DNA from: Mycobacterium botniense
GTDB lineage: Bacteria > Actinomycetota > Actinomycetes > Mycobacteriales > Mycobacteriaceae
Reading direction: 5' to 3'
Length of the DNA: 64,000 nucleotides
NCBI RefSeq assembly: GCF_010723305.1
Contig: NZ_BLKW01000004.1
Coordinates: forward strand, 1,798,001 to 1,862,000
Both the position numbers and the translations under genes were made by a program. The notes below the pieces were generated by a model, which saw only the letters and a list, made by a program, of their open reading frames with translations, did not search any database and had not been told where the DNA came from. Of the stretch, positions 8,721 through 17,201 are shown in pieces. Each line of letters opens with the position of its first letter. Position 1 is the stretch's first letter.

Positions 8721-9731
8721 ATGTATTTAGGCGTCATCGTCAACCCGCTCGCACGGAAAAACCGTGCCGCTGCAGGCGATCGCAGCGCCGGCCTGCGCCG
8801 CATCGTCGGCCGCTGGGGCGAGGTGCACGAAACCGCTTCCGTCGAGGAGCTTCGCGCAATTGTGCAGCAACTTCATCCGCGCGTCACCCATTTCGTCGCC
8901 GACGGCGGCGACGGGGCGTTGCACTGGCTGATCAATGAAATCCAGCGATGCATCGCCGATCCACGACGCTGGCCGGTATTTGTGCCCACCAACGGGGGCA
9001 GTATCAACGCGGTCGCGCGCAAGGCGCGGGTACGCGGACGCACCGATGCGATCCTGCGCGCCCTTACCGCCGCGGCGAAAACCGATCGGCCCCCACCCGA
9101 AGTACGCCTCGACACGCTGGAACTCGACGGTGAAACCGCGGACGGCGCTCCATTCCATCGGGTCTGCTTCGGGTTGGCGGCCGGCGGTGTGGGCAACCGG
9201 TTCTACGACAAGTACTACGACTACCACCATCACGGCCGCACATCCGCCGCCCGGGTAGTCGCTCGCACGTTCGGTGACTACCTCACCGCCACGCTCCTGC
9301 CCAGCCGCTCCGGCGGGTCCGGCTACGCGTCGCACCTGTTCGCTCCGACGCGCGCCCGCGTCGTCATCGACGGCGAAGAAGTCCCGACCCGGACACACAG
9401 GTTGCTGCACGCCGGTGCGATTGACCTTCAGATCGGGGGTGGGCTCAGACTGTTCCCCAAGGCGTGCGAACCTGGCGCGCTGCATTTCCAGGCCGGGGAC
9501 ACATCGCCGGCGAAAATCATCGCCCGTCTTCCCGCGGCGCTTACCGGCGGTACGCTGCGCGGTGATCGACTGCGCGACGTCAACGGCCGCGAGATGATCA
9601 TCGAGGCCCACGGCGAACCACTCGCGCCGATCATCGACGGCGAGCGGTTCGCCGGCATCGTCAGGCTTGTGGTACGCGCCGGACCACAGATCCGCGTCGG
9701 TCAGGTACGGGCGTCACCACCAGTCCCCTGA
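8721..9731 (+). CDS. Diacylglycerol/sphingosine kinase-family lipid kinase
   Basis: A 336-residue protein with the DAGK catalytic fold. Residues 1-13 (MYLGVIVNPLARK) form strand 1 with the NP turn. The nucleotide-binding GGDG is at about 62-65 (ADGGDGALHWL), and PTNGGSINAVAR (about 89-100) replaces the usual GTxND motif. The C-terminal beta-sandwich contains 'LHAGAIDLQIGGGLRLFP'. These enzymes phosphorylate a lipid hydroxyl using ATP. The altered GTxND loop suggests an unusual lipid acceptor (inference). The start MYLGV is chosen from the domain; ATGs at 8685 and 8559 are in frame. It is convergent with the large acyl ligase/reductase gene, 74 bases away. Confidence 0.78.
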   Translation: MYLGVIVNPLARKNRAAAGDRSAGLRRIVGRWGEVHETASVEELRAIVQQLHPRVTHFVADGGDGALHWLINEIQRCIADPRRWPVFVPTNGGSINAVARKARVRGRTDAILRALTAAAKTDRPPPEVRLDTLELDGETADGAPFHRVCFGLAAGGVGNRFYDKYYDYHHHGRTSAARVVARTFGDYLTATLLPSRSGGSGYASHLFAPTRARVVIDGEEVPTRTHRLLHAGAIDLQIGGGLRLFPKACEPGALHFQAGDTSPAKIIARLPAALTGGTLRGDRLRDVNGREMIIEAHGEPLAPIIDGERFAGIVRLVVRAGPQIRVGQVRASPPVP

Positions 9732-9805
9732 GCCGGTGCCGGCGGCGCTGCGCAGCCACGTTGTGCCCCAGCACCATTCGAGTTGGTCGCTGACTGTTGC
9801 GGTGG

Positions 9806-12800
9806 CTAGGCGCTGCACCGCTGCTCGGTGTCCACCTCGGTGATCAGACGCTCACGCCGCAGGAAGCGCACGAGATCGTCAACCGTGCGGGTCAGGGCCG
9901 GCTCGCGCAGACGCACCTTGGCCAGCTCACGCGCCCGCCGGTAGCACCTGTTGTCGTAGCGCTTGTGCTGCATGGCTGCGATCTTGTCGGCTGAGCGGGT
10001 GAGGAAATCGACCAGCGGATAAAGCGGATCACGCGGCGTGCACCGGCGGTTCACCTGCTCGGTGAAGGACGGGATGTCGTGGTAGGTGAAGCGGTAGCCG
10101 TAGCGTTCGGACAACACCCGGGTGATGTCCACGAGGTTGTAGTAGTCGTCGGCGGTCACATTGAAAACGGTGCCGTGCTCGGCCGGCAGGCCCATCAGCG
10201 CGACGATGTGCTCGGCGACCAGATTTGCCGGCAGCAGGCTGATCTGGTTGCGCGCGTCGACGGCCAGGCCGTGCTCGATCATGAACGCGGTCAGGCGCAC
10301 CAACACGTCGTCCTGGCTGCCACAACCCGTGCTGGTCGGCGAGATCAGCGAGGGCCGGTAGATCCGCACATCGAGCCCTTGCCGCTGTGCGGCCAGCGCC
10401 AGCTGTTCGGCGACCCACTTGGTCTGTGAGTAGCCGAAATCCAGGCCGCTCATCTCCTCGTTTGCATAGGACTCGCCGACCACCGGTTTGGTGCTCCAGC
10501 CGTAGATGAACGTGCTGGACACCAGGTGGAACGTCTTGCGGTGCGCGGTCATGGCCAGGCGCAACAGCTCCCATGTGCCGACCACGTTGGTAGGGCGCAG
10601 GGCATCGTAGGTGCGCACATAGTTGACCAGCGCGCCATTGTGGACGACGGTGTCGATGCTCTCCGCCAGCCGCTGAAACGTGTCCTCCCCGACACCTAGG
10701 TGCGGTTCGGCCAGGTCCCCGCAGACCACCCGCACCCGTGCCCGGACCTCGGCGTCCAGCGCCGGGGACCAGACACGTGCCTGCCGCAGCGCGGCGATGA
10801 TGCGGTCCAGGCCATGCGCCTCATCGGTGGCGCGCACCAGGGCGTGGATGGTGTAGGGGGTCCGCCCGAGCAGGTTGCTGAGCAGAAATGGTCCCAAAAA
10901 CCCGGTGGCGCCGGTCAGCAGAACCTCTCGCGGCGCCGCTTCGCGCGCCGGCGGCAGCGTCGGCAGGGGCAGGCGGGTGTCGGCGCGCATCCGGGTGGTC
11001 TCATAGGCTTCGTACTCGGCGGAAATCTGGGCCAACGACTGACGCAAGATGTCGAGCGGCTGGCCGGACCCATCACCGAAGTGCCGCATGAGCCGGAAGA
11101 ATTCGGCGACGGTCAGGCGCTGAAGTAGCCGCGTGTTGACCTCCCCGGCCAGCTCGCCCGCACCGTGCTCGTCCAGCAGGCCCTGCAGGTCGTTGCGGAG
11201 CTCGGCCAGGGCCAGCGAGTCGATGCCGAGATCGGCGAAGGAGCAGTCCTCCTGCCCGGTCAGGTCGTAACTCTCGATCACAAAGCGGAAACGTTCCAGC
11301 GGACCGGCATCAGCGCCCGGCGCCTCAGCGGGCTGGTGGGTGTAGCTCGCCACCACGGGCAGCTTGCCGTCCAGCCACAGTCGGCGGGTGTGCGCGCGGC
11401 GGATCTTTCCCGAGGTGGTCTTGGGAATGCTGCGCGGCGGCGCGAAAACCAGGGTCTGGGCCTCGATGTGACAGTGCCGACGGATCGCCCGCGCCAGCGC
11501 CCTGGCATCTGGCAGCGCATTGGTGTCCCGCACTTCGGCGACCACGACCAGCGCTTCCTGGTCGTCGCGCTCGACCGAGAACGCAGCGACGCAACCGGCA
11601 CGGACCTGCGCAGCTGTCCGTTCCACCACGGCCTCGATATCGGAGGGGTAGCAGTTGACACCGCGGACGATGATCAGGTCCTTGCTGCGGCCGCAGACGA
11701 ACAGTTCTCCTTCATACAGAAAGCCGAGATCTCCCGTACGCAGATAGGTGCGCACGTCATCACCGGCGATGCGGGCGCCGAAGGTGTCGGCGGTGAGCTC
11801 GGGACGGCGCCAATAGCCGCCCGCTTTGGACGCTCCGTCTACCCAGATCTCACCGATCCGGCCCTCGCCCAGGTCGTGTCGCGTCTGGGGATCGACAATC
11901 CGGACGACATTTCCCGCTATGGGCTTTCCGCAGCTCACCACCGGAGTCTGGTTGTTGTTTTCCGGCAAGGCCTTTTCCACCCGCACGAGGTTCTGCTCCA
12001 GCGCTCGCTTGTTCAGGGCCAGGGTCTGGCGCCCCCGCACGGACACGACCAGGGTGTTTTCGGCCAAACCATAAGCACCGGTTAACGCCTCGGGCCGCAG
12101 CCCGTAGGGGGCGAAGCGCTCCCGGAAACGGGTGAAGCTCTTGGCCCGCAGCGCCTCTGCTCCGACGACGATGCTGTCCAGGCTGCTCAGGTCAATGCCG
12201 GCCAGCTCAGCGGTGGGCAGCTTATCCTCGCGCAGGCAGTAGTCGAGGGCGAAGTTCGGCGCCGGTGTGTGGGTGGCGCGCACCTCGCTGATCAGCCGCA
12301 GCCAAGCCGATGGCCGCTGGAGGAAGTCGGCCGGCGACATCGCATGGGTGGTCCCGCCGTTGACCACCACGAACAGGTATGCCGAGATCAACCCCATGTC
12401 GTGGTGTTGCGGGAGCCAGCTGACCGCCACCTCGCCGCCGGTGAAGGCCGCGCGGTTGGCGATGACGTTGGCGTGGCTGACGATCACGCCTTTGGGGTCG
12501 CTGGTGGAACCCGAGGTGTACTGCAGGAAAAGGACCCGACCGGGCGTATCCGGCACCGGGCGCCCGCCGAAGTCCTGGGCGGCGTCGGTCGCGAACCAGG
12601 GCAGCTGCGGGGGCCGCTCGGCATCCGGCCAGGGCAGCGCGCCTTGGCGGTGGCCGAGCATCAGCCGGTAGTCGTACTCGAACTGCTTAGTGGACAGCAC
12701 CGCCGTGGCCCGGCAGTCCCGCGCGATGTAGCTGAGCTTGGCCAGGCCCGCATCGAAGGCCATCGGCAACGGCGGGCTCACCGGTACCGCGATCACCCCA

Positions 12801-13057
12801 ATGCGCGCGCACGCGAAAAACGCCGCCACCATCTCCAGACCCGGCGGGTAGACCAGCAGCGCCCGATCGCCGGGCCGGAGCCCGGCTTCTGCCCGCAAAT
12901 AGGCGGCCAGTTCGCGCGTGCGCTCGCTGAAACGCCGGTAGGTGTAGTGTTCGAGCTCCCGGCCCTCGACGTCGACAAAGCGGTAGAGCGTGTGGTCGGG
13001 CCGCTCGGCTTCCCACATCTGCAGGTAGTCAATGAGCGTGTCCATCGGTGGCGTCAT
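9806..13057 (-). CDS. Fatty acyl-AMP ligase / acyl carrier / thioester reductase tridomain protein
   Basis: A 1083-residue three-domain enzyme. Residues ~1-575 are an adenylating domain of the FAAL type, with LQYTSGSTSDPKGV (178-191), the FAAL-typical QHHDMGL (217-223), and SIPKTTSGKIRR (543-554) with the catalytic Lys. Residues ~585-660 are an acyl carrier domain with phosphopantetheine Ser614 in DLGIDSL. Residues ~710-1083 are an SDR-type thioester reductase with TGATGFLG (715-722) and YSQTK (876-880). The expected chemistry is activation of a fatty acid as acyl-AMP, loading on the built-in carrier, and NAD(P)H release as aldehyde or alcohol. The layout resembles carboxylic acid reductases (FadD9) but with a FAAL-like first domain. 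Carrier activation would need PptT, encoded at 60640-61317. A long AT-rich region lies upstream. Confidence 0.88.
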   Translation of the reverse strand: MTPPMDTLIDYLQMWEAERPDHTLYRFVDVEGRELEHYTYRRFSERTRELAAYLRAEAGLRPGDRALLVYPPGLEMVAAFFACARIGVIAVPVSPPLPMAFDAGLAKLSYIARDCRATAVLSTKQFEYDYRLMLGHRQGALPWPDAERPPQLPWFATDAAQDFGGRPVPDTPGRVLFLQYTSGSTSDPKGVIVSHANVIANRAAFTGGEVAVSWLPQHHDMGLISAYLFVVVNGGTTHAMSPADFLQRPSAWLRLISEVRATHTPAPNFALDYCLREDKLPTAELAGIDLSSLDSIVVGAEALRAKSFTRFRERFAPYGLRPEALTGAYGLAENTLVVSVRGRQTLALNKRALEQNLVRVEKALPENNNQTPVVSCGKPIAGNVVRIVDPQTRHDLGEGRIGEIWVDGASKAGGYWRRPELTADTFGARIAGDDVRTYLRTGDLGFLYEGELFVCGRSKDLIIVRGVNCYPSDIEAVVERTAAQVRAGCVAAFSVERDDQEALVVVAEVRDTNALPDARALARAIRRHCHIEAQTLVFAPPRSIPKTTSGKIRRAHTRRLWLDGKLPVVASYTHQPAEAPGADAGPLERFRFVIESYDLTGQEDCSFADLGIDSLALAELRNDLQGLLDEHGAGELAGEVNTRLLQRLTVAEFFRLMRHFGDGSGQPLDILRQSLAQISAEYEAYETTRMRADTRLPLPTLPPAREAAPREVLLTGATGFLGPFLLSNLLGRTPYTIHALVRATDEAHGLDRIIAALRQARVWSPALDAEVRARVRVVCGDLAEPHLGVGEDTFQRLAESIDTVVHNGALVNYVRTYDALRPTNVVGTWELLRLAMTAHRKTFHLVSSTFIYGWSTKPVVGESYANEEMSGLDFGYSQTKWVAEQLALAAQRQGLDVRIYRPSLISPTSTGCGSQDDVLVRLTAFMIEHGLAVDARNQISLLPANLVAEHIVALMGLPAEHGTVFNVTADDYYNLVDITRVLSERYGYRFTYHDIPSFTEQVNRRCTPRDPLYPLVDFLTRSADKIAAMQHKRYDNRCYRRARELAKVRLREPALTRTVDDLVRFLRRERLITEVDTEQRCSA

Positions 13058-13980
13058 GTCGTCTTCACCCCTTCTCTGCGCACTGTCCGCCAGCGACCCA
13101 TGCCGGCACCAGCGACAGTTGTGTCGTCGTCCCCCTCGCGGCGGTTGTCGGCACCGAGTGCGTTGAAATCACCAGACAACCTCCGCGATCACAATTTCCC
13201 TAAATGGAAGAGTAGCGCTGCTAACTGATATAAAGCAAACCCTTTAAGGCGCTTTCCAGGTAGCGTTCATTGACCTTGCAGCTAAATTTTTGCGGATAGG
13301 TTAAAATGTTCCCACAAGGTGCCGAATGACTGTGCGAAACCGCGCGGAATCTGTGATTCAATTGTACGCATCTACGCGCCTCAGCATTTCAGTAAAGTCA
13401 CCTTAAGCTGCACAGATACCTGGAAATAAGGGGATACTGCAGTACGCGCCTCCGTATTTCCGTATACCATGATCGTGTCCCGACATCGAGTATCACGGTG
13501 TCGGCATTGATTGGTCTTTTCGTGACCGCTGCTCTCCAGACGGCAAAACATTCGTTTTCATAGAATCCCCGCCTATTGGCCGAAGCAGTAACTGCCAGAA
13601 GCCAGCTGTAATGGCAACAACTAAACCGGGTAATTCGCACGCACAGTTGACAGGCCGCTCATGCCCGCCCGGGTGCACCAAAGGCTGCACGGGATCCGCT
13701 CACGGCGCTGCGGTGTCGGCGATGACACCGGCCAGCTCAGCAACCGCCCCAGCCGGCTCTGGGAGCCGCACTCCCCCGGCGGCGACGTTGAATCGGTCTG
13801 CGCACACATCTGAAGCCCCCTGATCACATCGCTACCGTATAACCACACCAGGCAACAACCACCGCGCGACACATTGTCACGACGGTGCCGATACGTTGCC
13901 CATCGCGTAGTTACTGATATACTGATCTACACTTCTACTGACCTACTACTGACGTACGTGAACGAGAGGGAGGGCACACC
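13058..13980. other. Long AT-rich intergenic region without a supported gene
   Basis: This is a 923-base gap between the divergent FAAL-reductase gene and the partition-like gene. By hand count, 13201-13320 is about 43% G+C (51 of 120), far below the flanking genes. The stretch includes the short palindrome TACTGCAGTA (13435-13444). Open frames of 60-80 codons exist on the minus strand (13398-13640, 13621-13872) but show no recognisable domain or mycobacterial codon use. It is likely promoter and silencer DNA, for example a target of the nucleoid protein Lsr2, or the scar of a lost element (inference). Confidence 0.6.
13912..13952 (+). repeat. Four direct TACTGA repeats upstream of partition-like gene
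   Basis: TACTGA occurs four times in 41 bases, at 13912-13917, 13920-13925, 13936-13941 and 13947-13952, within otherwise AT-richer sequence. The last repeat ends 28 bases before the ATG of the downstream gene. Such iteron-like clusters are typical operators or centromere sites of small ribbon-helix-helix or ParB-like proteins. Binding is inferred from position only. Confidence 0.55.
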
Positions 13981-14313
13981 ATGAGCGCCGCCGACCGGCT
14001 CAACGTCAACGCCGCCGAACAGCGCCACACCCGTGCCACAGTCCCCCCGCGACTGTCACCCGCCGTCGCGGCGGCGCCGACCGAACCCGTGGCCATCGGA
14101 CGACCGCGCGCCCCGCGAGCCAACGTCCGACGAACCGTCGACCTCTCACCGGCGCAGCATCGAGCCCTCGACCTCTGGCAGCGAGAAGCCGCCGACCGTC
14201 TCGGATTGGCGCGTGTGACCGGGCAGGAGGTCTTGGCCGCGCTCGTCGACCAGCTGTTGAGCGACCCCAAACTGTCCGCCCAGATCACCCGCGTTATCCA
14301 GGCGCGCCGCTGA
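13981..14313 (+). CDS. Small partition-like DNA-binding protein (ParB/RHH-type, orphan)
   Basis: A 110-residue basic protein. Residues 1-45 are Ala/Pro/Arg-rich and probably disordered. Residues ~48-110 (RRTVDLSPAQHRALDLW, then helices ending QITRVIQARR) resemble the small ribbon-helix-helix partners that accompany ParA in mycobacterial plasmids and prophages. A strong GAGGGAGGG ribosome site precedes the ATG. There is no ParA or other plasmid gene nearby, so it is an orphan. Four TACTGA repeats just upstream are a candidate binding site. Family assignment is by resemblance and moderate. Confidence 0.55.
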   Translation: MSAADRLNVNAAEQRHTRATVPPRLSPAVAAAPTEPVAIGRPRAPRANVRRTVDLSPAQHRALDLWQREAADRLGLARVTGQEVLAALVDQLLSDPKLSAQITRVIQARR

Positions 14314-14469
14314 CCGCGCCATCACGAGGGCGGGTGTCCCGCGACCACGGCTGACGGCAATTCGTCTCGCGGGAGCACCCGTCGTGCGCGAGTAGACTCG
14401 ACGGCAGCTTGTCAAGCCAGCTGATATCGGGCACTGGTGCTGCAGCAGACTCCGGCCAGGGGGTTCACG

Positions 14470-15378
14470 ATGTTCGCTATCGATGACCAGGCAGCGGGGC
14501 CGCACGACGCGTCACTCGATCACGAGCGGCTCGTCTTGCAGGCGCGTGACGTCGAGTTCGACTGGTCGACGCTGCCGTTCTACTATGTGCCCAACGAGCC
14601 GTTCGCGACCCATTTCTGCAATGTCCTGCATTTGCTGCTGCCGGCGGGCGAGGAGTGGATCGTTGAGGTCTTCAAAAAGGCGTGGCCCCTGATCAAAGAT
14701 GACCAACTGCGGCTAGACGTGCAGGGATTCATCAGCCAGGAGGCCATGCATTCCCAGGCGCACGCCGGTGTGCTCGAGCACTTCGCCGCCAAGGGCATCG
14801 ACGTGACGCCGTTCACCGAACAGATCCGCTGGCTCTTTCACAAGCTGATCGGCGATCGGCCGTGGTGGAACCCGCGGCGACGGCAGAAATGGTTGGCCGA
14901 GCAAGTGTCAATCGTGGCGGCCATCGAGCACTACACGGCCATCTTGGGTGAATGGATACTCGACACCCCCCAGCTCGACGCCCTGGGCGCCGACCCGGTG
15001 ATGCTGGACCTGCTGCGCTGGCACGGCGCGGAAGAAGTCGAACACAAGGCCGTGGCTTTCGACACCATGAAACATCTGCGGGCCGGGTACTGGCGGCAGG
15101 TGCGCACGCAGCTGCTGGTCACCCCCGCGATGTTGTGGCTGTGGATCCGCGGCGTGCGATTCATGTACTCGGTCGACCCACATCTGCCGCCGGGCACCAA
15201 ACCGCGCTGGCGGGACTATTTCGACGCGGCACGCCGGGGTTTGGTGCCCGGGCCATTCCAGTTCATCCGGGTCATCGGCGCCTACTACACGCCGAGTTTC
15301 CATCCCTCCCAGCTAGGCGGGGTGGGCCGCGCAGTGGAGTACCTGGCTCGATCACCTGCCGCCCGCGCATCGCACTGA
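14470..15378 (+). CDS. Metal-dependent hydrolase-like protein (PF10118 family)
   Basis: A 302-residue protein of the PF10118 'predicted metal-dependent hydrolase' family, which is ferritin/diiron-like. Clustered acidic and His residues recur on helices: EEWIVEVFKKAWP (~58-70), SQEAMHSQAHAGVLEHF (~93-109), EQVSIVAAIEHYTA (~144-157) and HGAEEVEHKAVAFD (~182-195). The E-x-x-H pairs suggest a dinuclear metal centre. The ATG at 14470 follows an AGGGGG site. It is the first gene of an operon with the EphD-like and ferredoxin-reductase-like genes, 17 bases before the next. A diiron oxygenase fed by the reductase is possible (inference). Confidence 0.78.
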   Translation: MFAIDDQAAGPHDASLDHERLVLQARDVEFDWSTLPFYYVPNEPFATHFCNVLHLLLPAGEEWIVEVFKKAWPLIKDDQLRLDVQGFISQEAMHSQAHAGVLEHFAAKGIDVTPFTEQIRWLFHKLIGDRPWWNPRRRQKWLAEQVSIVAAIEHYTAILGEWILDTPQLDALGADPVMLDLLRWHGAEEVEHKAVAFDTMKHLRAGYWRQVRTQLLVTPAMLWLWIRGVRFMYSVDPHLPPGTKPRWRDYFDAARRGLVPGPFQFIRVIGAYYTPSFHPSQLGGVGRAVEYLARSPAARASH

Positions 15379-15395
15379 CGGCCCGCGGAGAACAG

Positions 15396-17201
15396 ATGAC
15401 CGGCGCCACCGTCACCGCCTCAGACGGCGTCACCCTGGCCGTGCACAGCTACGGCGCGATCGAGCGGGAACGTCCGACCATTCTGGCTGTCCACGGTTAT
15501 CCGGATAACCACCGGGTGTGGGACGGCGTCGCGGAGAAACTTTCCCGCCGATACAACTTTGTCGCCTACGACGTGCGGGGGAGCGGCGAATCAGCGTCGC
15601 CTGCTAACAGGTCGGGATATGCTCTCCCGCAGCTGGTTTCCGATATCGGCGCGGTGATCGACAGCTTAAACGTGGGCGAGGTTCACCTGCTCGGCCATGA
15701 CTGGGGGTCGGTCCAATGCTGGGCGGCAGTCACCGACGACGCAGTAAGCTCCAAAATCGCTTCGTTCACGTCGATCTCCGGGCCCCATCTGAACTATGCG
15801 GGCAGGTTTTTGCGCTCACCGCGCACACCCCGCGCAGTGGCCGAGGTCGCCAGACAGGTCCTGGCGTCCAGTTATATCTGGTTTTTCCTGTGCCCGGGCG
15901 CACCGGAGGCGGCGATCCGGTCCCGGTTGGCGCTGAAAGTTTTTGACGCGGTGGAGCGTATCGGCAGCTCAAGTACCCGCAGCCGGCGCCGCGCGGGGTA
16001 CCGGTCGATCGATGACTACCTCAACGGGCTCAACTTGTACCGCGCCAACATGCCCGCGCCGGTTCTGGCGCCAACGGCGCAGCTGCCGCACACACGGGTG
16101 CCGGTACAGGTGCTCGCGGCACGTCAGGACTATTTCGTCACACCTGCGCTGCAGCGATTCACCGGCTCGATTCCGGCGCGTAGCCGGGTGGTGCCGATTG
16201 AGGGCGGGCACTGGGTGGTGAGCTCACGTCCCGACGTCGTCGCCCGGCTGACCGGCGAATGGGTCGACCAGGTCGTCGAGGGCAGGCCGGTGCCCGACCG
16301 CTCCGCCGCCGACGCCGGCCGCGGTGACGTGCGCGGCAAACTCGCGCTGGTCACCGGGGCCGGTGCCGGAATCGGCCGGGCCACCGCGGTGGAGCTGGCC
16401 CGCCAGGGTGCGCGCACTGTCGTGGTCGTCGACCGAGACCTTGCCGGAGCGAACGAAACCGCGGACGCCGTCCGGGCGGCCGGCGCCGAGGCCGCTGTCT
16501 ACCAGGTCGACGTCAGCGATGAGGCGGCGATGAATAGCCTTGCCGCACAAGTGCACAACAAACACGGCGTGGTCGACATTCTGGTCAACAATGCCGGCAT
16601 CGGTATGGCGGGCCGGTTTTTGGAGACGACGTCGGCGCACTGGGACACCGTTATCGGGGTCAATGTGCGCGGCGTGATCAACGGCAGCCGAGCGTTCGGC
16701 GCCCAGATGGTCGAGCGCGGCCAGGGCGGAACCATCATCAACGTGGCCTCGGCGGCGGCGTTCCTGCCGTCGAAATCCATGGTCGCCTATGGCACCACCA
16801 AGGCGGCGGTGCTGGCCTTGAGTGAGGCGATGCGGGCTGACTTCGCCGACGACGGCATCACCGTCACGGCCGTGTGCCCGGGTTTCGTCAACACCAATAT
16901 CGCCATGAGTACCATCTACGCGGGCATGACGGCCGAGCAGCAGGAGCGCGCCCGCCAGCAGGCCGACGCCGCCTATCGGCGCCGCAACTACACCCCGGAA
17001 GCCACCGCCAAGGCGATTGTCAAGGCGGTGCGGACCGGGCCGGCGGTAATGCCTATCTCACCCGAGTCGCGAATCGGCTACGCGCTGAGCCATATCAGCC
17101 CCGGCCTGGTTCGGCTGTTCGCCCGGTTTGACCTTCGACGAACTGCGGCGACCGCAAGCACGGTGGAGCCGGGCGCAGCGGGTCACCGCGCAACAACATA
17201 G
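15396..17201 (+). CDS. EphD-like alpha/beta hydrolase-SDR fusion protein
   Basis: A 601-residue two-domain protein. Residues 1-~300 are an epoxide-hydrolase-like alpha/beta hydrolase, with the oxyanion motif HGYPD (34-38) and nucleophile Asp102 in GHDWGS. Residues ~310-601 are a short-chain dehydrogenase with TGAGAGIG, NNAG and YGTTK. This is the layout of M. tuberculosis EphD (Rv2214c, 592 residues), which acts in mycolic acid modification; this copy sits in a different context and may be a paralogue. The ATG follows GGAG. The stop TAG overlaps by one base with the GTG of the next gene, which indicates translational coupling. Confidence 0.87.
   Translation: MTGATVTASDGVTLAVHSYGAIERERPTILAVHGYPDNHRVWDGVAEKLSRRYNFVAYDVRGSGESASPANRSGYALPQLVSDIGAVIDSLNVGEVHLLGHDWGSVQCWAAVTDDAVSSKIASFTSISGPHLNYAGRFLRSPRTPRAVAEVARQVLASSYIWFFLCPGAPEAAIRSRLALKVFDAVERIGSSSTRSRRRAGYRSIDDYLNGLNLYRANMPAPVLAPTAQLPHTRVPVQVLAARQDYFVTPALQRFTGSIPARSRVVPIEGGHWVVSSRPDVVARLTGEWVDQVVEGRPVPDRSAADAGRGDVRGKLALVTGAGAGIGRATAVELARQGARTVVVVDRDLAGANETADAVRAAGAEAAVYQVDVSDEAAMNSLAAQVHNKHGVVDILVNNAGIGMAGRFLETTSAHWDTVIGVNVRGVINGSRAFGAQMVERGQGGTIINVASAAAFLPSKSMVAYGTTKAAVLALSEAMRADFADDGITVTAVCPGFVNTNIAMSTIYAGMTAEQQERARQQADAAYRRRNYTPEATAKAIVKAVRTGPAVMPISPESRIGYALSHISPGLVRLFARFDLRRTAATASTVEPGAAGHRATT

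Noticed and set aside
13398..13872. Small minus-strand open frames (80 and 83 codons) in the AT-rich gap
   Set aside because: No domain, no convincing ribosome site and unusual composition; they look like chance frames.
14952..17201. 749-codon version of the EphD-like protein
   Set aside because: The upstream 148 codons are a shadow of the PF10118 gene; a GGAG site supports the ATG at 15396.
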